The notes under the pieces: generated by a model
Told to the model about the DNA's origin: nothing
What the model saw: only the letters and a program-made list of their open reading frames with translations
Database searches by the model: none
Shown here: piece after piece, positions 60,467 through 64,000 of the stretch
Layout of the letters: each line of letters opens with the position of its first letter
How positions within the stretch are numbered: position 1 is the first letter of the stretch
Origin: Chlamydoabsidia padenii
Lineage: Eukaryota > Mucoromycota > Mucoromycetes > Mucorales > Cunninghamellaceae
DNA length: 64,000 nucleotides
Assembly (NCBI GenBank): GCA_025330725.1
Contig: JAIWND010000002.1
Coordinates: 1,916,501 to 1,980,500 of the forward strand
Direction of reading: 5' to 3'
Made by a program: the position numbers and the translations under genes

Positions 60467-61423
60467 ATGTATCAAGAAAAGGTGTTGCCAAACGAAATGT
60501 CTAATTGCATTATCAACAATGAATTCAAACATTCTGATCCTTGGACGTATGGAATCACTAACCGACATGATCCTTCCCAAATGAAGGTCAAAGAAGAAAC
60601 CCATTATCAAGAGGTGAACTATCTTGGATACAACAACAACAACAACAACAACAACATATCACCTACTGAAACCTATCATTGTCCTCCTCTTCAACAGTAC
60701 GGACCGGATGGATACTGCCATGGTCAGAATGACATGTGTCACCCTTTGGTCATCAATGATTATGCTAGTAATATCTCCTCTCCTGATATTGCCTATGGTC
60801 CTTCATTATCACCAGACATCATGTCATCTTCCTCCACTACTTCACCAACAACAACTGACGATTCATGGTTTGATGTGTGCTCACCCAGTTTACAACACTT
60901 GACACCTTCTTCTTATTCTATGGAACAACGCCATTCTTTTGACAATGCCATGATTTTCACCAAAACGGATTATGGCGTGAATGAATGCTGTGCTTATACT
61001 TGTAACAATTATACGGGGGGTAGTCGAATGATGGATCCAGCCAATCCTATCCACTTGATTCATCCTTCTCTTACTTCTTGGTATCAACCTTATCACCACC
61101 AGCAACAATCAATGATAACAACAAGACACCAATCCATGCCAAGTATTTATCAACAACAACACGATTCTCCTCATTCATCACCATCTGATATTCGACCTTA
61201 TCAATGCCAAATCTGTGAACGTAGTTTTGCTCGAAAACATGATCTACAACGACATATTAGGGTGCACACGGGCGATAAACCATATGCTTGCTTGTGTTGT
61301 AAAAAGGCATTTGCCCGTACGGACGCATTAAAACGACATTTACGCATGGAAGACAACTGTCGGACCTCACCTCAAATTCAAGCCATGAAATCTTCGGGAA
61401 AACGTCGATACAAGAATCTCTAG
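60467..61423 (+). CDS. C2H2 zinc-finger transcription factor, Crz1/Prz1-like
   Basis: Single exon, 318 aa. The N-terminus is Asn-rich (a run of eight Asn) with Ser/Thr/Pro stretches. The C-terminus carries two C2H2 fingers: YQCQICERSFARKHDLQRHI (first) and YACLCCKKAFARTDALKRHL (second), with linker RVHTGDKP. The FARKHDLQRH and FARTDALKRH pattern resembles calcineurin-responsive Crz1/Prz1, though the third finger variant of those factors is replaced by a short basic tail. Such factors act in the nucleus on stress genes. The frame opens further upstream to 60347, but that part is a Phe/Leu-rich leader; ATG 60467 is preferred. Confidence 0.85.
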   Translation: MYQEKVLPNEMSNCIINNEFKHSDPWTYGITNRHDPSQMKVKEETHYQEVNYLGYNNNNNNNNISPTETYHCPPLQQYGPDGYCHGQNDMCHPLVINDYASNISSPDIAYGPSLSPDIMSSSSTTSPTTTDDSWFDVCSPSLQHLTPSSYSMEQRHSFDNAMIFTKTDYGVNECCAYTCNNYTGGSRMMDPANPIHLIHPSLTSWYQPYHHQQQSMITTRHQSMPSIYQQQHDSPHSSPSDIRPYQCQICERSFARKHDLQRHIRVHTGDKPYACLCCKKAFARTDALKRHLRMEDNCRTSPQIQAMKSSGKRRYKNL

Positions 61424-62213
61424 GCTTCTCTCACTCTATTTCTCCACTCATTTATCTGGTCTTCTTCCTTATTCATCATGGTCCGTGAATAAACATAAAC
61501 AAAACAACAACAACAATACCCCTCTCTCTTTATACACAACTCCTTTATTCCCCCCCCCTTCCCTTCTCTTACCATTTGAAAACAATCTCCTCTTCTATTT
61601 AGTTTGCCACTCCTATAGTATTGTAGTCTAGTCAACTCCCATTTGTTTAAATCCCCTTTGCTTATATGCCACTCCATGCACATTATTCTTATTTTTACCC
61701 AGTAATATGTTTTATGTATATGCATTCCCTTCTATTCTTCCTTATTCAACCTCTAGTCATTCACTTGACATCATCAATACCATCATCATTATCACATTAG
61801 TAGTAGTATTATTATATAGATGCAATTAAAAAAAATAAAATTATATTTGAACTATTTGACTTGACTTGAAGCTTTGTTAAACATGTTCATATTGGGATAG
61901 TAATATGGATGCACATATAACAACAACAACCGGACTTGACCCCTTTTTTTTATGGTTACACATCCACACATTGACGGGGTTTAACCTTTTTGATTGGTAC
62001 CTAAACCATCCAGCAACACGTACACTGTGCAATGCATCTAGATACATGCATGTATGTGTCCTTTTAAATAGTTCCCCCCATAGATTTTTTTCTAGATTAA
62101 AAAAAAAAAAAAGAAGACTTTATTTAAAACAATAACAATAAACAATGAAGAGTAGTGGTAATACAAGGAGCTATAAGTAAGAGGAGGGAGGGGGAATATA
62201 TTTATAAAAGAAT
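61424..62213. other. Intergenic region between convergent genes
   Basis: Likely 3' UTRs of the C2H2 factor and the ABC ATPase. A poly-A run near 62100-62112 and short pyrimidine tracts; no coding frame. Confidence 0.45.
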
Positions 62214-62701
62214 CTAAGCAAACATGGTGATTTGAGTGACATCGTCTTCATTGGTGGCAACAGAATCAGATGGATGATTCATGGCATAATATCTAGGGAT
62301 GATCAATGATCTGGTGGCGACGCGAGCTTCTTGTTCAGGGTTATGAGTGATCCAAATACAAGTTCGTTTTTTTAATGTTGCTTCCACTAGTAATGTCGAT
62401 TCTGGATCCAATGCTGAAGTAGGTTCTACAATTGAAGGTTAGTTAGTTGGTAAGTATTCCCTTTTTTTTTCTTCTTCTTCTTCTTCTTTTCCATCATGTC
62501 TTACCATCCAACAATAACACTTCAGGATTCAAGGCAAGTGCAATGGCCAGTGCACATCTTTGCATTTCCCCACCTGATAGATTACTATTAAAATATGTAC
62601 CAGTAAGTATGGGTGGATCTAAAACCTTCTTTGATTTACCTCCAGCTTTCTGTAAAATGAGATTCAGACAAGTGCCATTCCATACCAATTTTAGTCTAAA
62701 A

Positions 62702-62739
<38 letters not shown>

Positions 62740-63208
62740 ATTAGTTTCATACCCCCCCCCTTTGTCCCTTTATTATTACTTACAGGATCACCAAATGATT
62801 TGCCTTTTTGTGCCTGGAATTTCTTGGCCATTTCAAAGAGGTCCATTGGGGTACCAGGATGTACAGCAGCACGTTGAGGGACATACATGACTTTGGACCG
62901 CCAAGTAGGAATACCATAGTCACTTGCTTTCTTACCATGTAACGTTGAAGTACCATCTTCATAAGGTACAAGTTCCGCCAGGCATTTCAAAAGAGTTGTT
63001 TTCCTAAGTAGAAGAAGAAGAAAAAGAAGATCAGTTATTGTAGCAAGTCAGGGAAGGGGAGTGTTGTTCATGTTTTCTTTTTTCTTTACCCAGCACCACT
63101 TGGACCTCGTAAGATCAAGACATCTCCTTTTTCTACAGAGAGATTGATGTCTCTGAATAACCAACGGTCATTGGCTAGTTTCATGGAGATACCTTTTGCT
63201 TCAAACAT
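62214..63208 (-). CDS. Single-domain ABC ATPase, STAR1/YbbL-like
   Basis: Five exons (63208-63090, 63003-62784, 62695-62640, 62584-62505, 62425-62214) give 228 aa, one nucleotide-binding domain without membrane helices. Walker A GPSGAGKTTLL is split by intron 1; the Q-loop region is VMYVPQRAAV, the signature LSGGEMQRCALAI, Walker B ALNPEVLLLDEPTSALD, and the switch His WITHNPEQ. Stand-alone NBDs of this type (plant STAR1, bacterial YbbL/FetA) pair with a separate membrane protein in metal or UDP-glucose transport. No membrane partner lies in the window. The intron before exon 3 holds a 34-nt poly-A (poly-T on the coding strand). Confidence 0.87.
62703..62736. repeat. Poly-A tract of 34 in an ABC-gene intron
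   Basis: Poly-T on the coding strand just before the acceptor of intron 2, acting as a polypyrimidine tract. Confidence 0.8.
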
Positions 63209-63899
63209 GTGATTTGGTTGATAATGTGAAAAGAGAAAGAAGAAGGGCAGAAATTAAAAATCCCCCCAATTATAATCTTCAAAAAAAAAAAAAAAAAAAA
63301 AAAGAGTCGGATAAAGATTTAAATCCCGATAAACACAGGAAGCCCGTTTTTGATATATGATACAGAAAAAAACAAGGAGTATTTACCAGTAACTCACTAA
63401 ACCATGGCCATCGATCAACTCTATTCCACTGAAGGGTGAAAGGAGGGCGGGGGGGGGTAAGACAGTTTATCATACTCAACCATGTACAAATCATCATGAT
63501 GTCCTCTTATTTTTGAATATCCGACCAGTGGTGGAAAAAAAAAAAAAAGAGAGGCAGGCTCCCAATTTTGGACGTTTCTTTTCTTACCTTCCTTTCCTTT
63601 TTACTTCATACTTTTTTTTTATCTTGTATTACACGTCTTCCTCCTATTTTTTACTTCATATTTGACTCACAACTGTGTGAATTTGGTCTTGCTCATCCTT
63701 ATCACTTTTATTGATCGACATTGTTTGTTAAAAGGTAAACAAAATCTTCCCTCCTTTATAACCACTCTTCTTTAACTTGTAGTATTGTTATTTTGAAATC
63801 CCTTAGCTACTTTATATATATATAGATATATATATTGATACAACACTCTATATATTCTTTTTTACAAAACAAAACAACAACTTTGTCTTTTGCTCCACG
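63209..63899. promoter_or_regulatory. Divergent spacer, ABC ATPase and right-edge gene
   Basis: Holds ATTTAAATCCCG (63317-63328), 109 bp from the ABC start, a poly-A of 23 (63281-63303), and a pyrimidine-rich and TATATA-rich leader before the ATG at 63900. Confidence 0.45.
63317..63328. promoter_or_regulatory. Motif ATTTAAATCCCG upstream of the ABC ATPase
   Basis: Copy 109 bp upstream of the minus-strand start at 63208. Confidence 0.45.
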
Positions 63900-64000
63900 A
63901 TGGCCAGTATGACTACAACATCCGTCCCCATGCTAAAGCGAAAACGGGACGAAGGGGATAACGACACTGTCCCCAACAATAACAATGACAATAATAATAA
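63900..64000 (+). CDS. 5' end of an unknown gene, cut by the window edge
   Basis: ATG at 63900 followed by a frame reading MASMTTTSVPMLKRKRDEGD and then Asn/Asp-rich sequence. KRKRDEGD could be a nuclear localisation signal. About 33 codons are visible; no assignment is possible. Confidence 0.5.
   Translation, partial: MASMTTTSVPMLKRKRDEGDNDTVPNNNNDNNN

Overview
The window is nuclear DNA from a filamentous fungus, most likely a Mucoromycota/Mucorales species. It is AT-rich, genes are separated by 0.3-2.5 kb, and most genes carry several short introns (about 50-120 bp, GTAAGT-like donors, YAG acceptors) often preceded by long poly-T. The gene set fits: a GH46 chitosanase (Mucorales walls are chitosan-rich), BLOC-1, APSES and C2H2 regulators, a PPZ phosphatase and long Q/N tracts. 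I found no tRNA, rRNA or CRISPR. Assignments come from reading protein motifs and checking that exons join in frame; no database was searched.

Layout. 1-6.6 kb: TFIID TAF3/TAF8-type subunit (-, runs off the left edge), an ACS-family MFS permease (-), SUB1/PC4 (-) and a divergent BLOC1S2 (+). 6.8-10.4 kb: ARG8 acetylornithine aminotransferase (+) and the YPD1 phosphorelay protein (-). 10.4-12.9 kb: no gene, but a degenerate tandem repeat of about 240 bp. 12.9-18.8 kb: one 15-exon gene (-) fusing a fatty acyl-CoA reductase to a DHAP/glycerol-3-P acyltransferase, an ether-lipid type FARAT architecture. 19.7-23.4 kb: UTP12/WDR3 (+). 25.2-26.9 kb: APSES factor (+). 28-31.5 kb: degraded coding regions around a GH46 chitosanase (-). 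32-38.4 kb: SDS3-like (+), PA-TM-RING E3 ligase (-), monoacylglycerol lipase (+), and a PQQ-propeller gene with two in-frame stops (+). 39.1-42.6 kb: two F-box proteins (+). 42.7-47.4 kb: a coiled-coil gene (-) split by a 2.96 kb Mutator-like transposon with an apparently intact six-exon transposase. 47.9-53.4 kb: a degraded gene (+), a small unknown (-) and an acidic unknown (+). 53.5-58.7 kb: PPZ-type phosphatase (+) and complex I NDUFS1 (+). 60.4-64 kb: C2H2 factor (+), a single-domain ABC ATPase (-), and the start of a gene running off the right edge (+).

The most notable points are (1) the FAR-acyltransferase fusion, whose acyltransferase motif I lacks the catalytic His; (2) a precise MULE insertion with a 10-bp target duplication, removal of which restores a 551-residue frame; (3) a recurrent dyad-like motif, TTCAAATCCCG / CGGGATTTGAA, at about 30 non-coding places, typically 80-300 bp upstream of start codons, and once per unit of the tandem repeat; and (4) several decayed genes, often with TGA where Trp is plausible. 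Genes here are mostly housekeeping and independent; there is no operon-like cluster.
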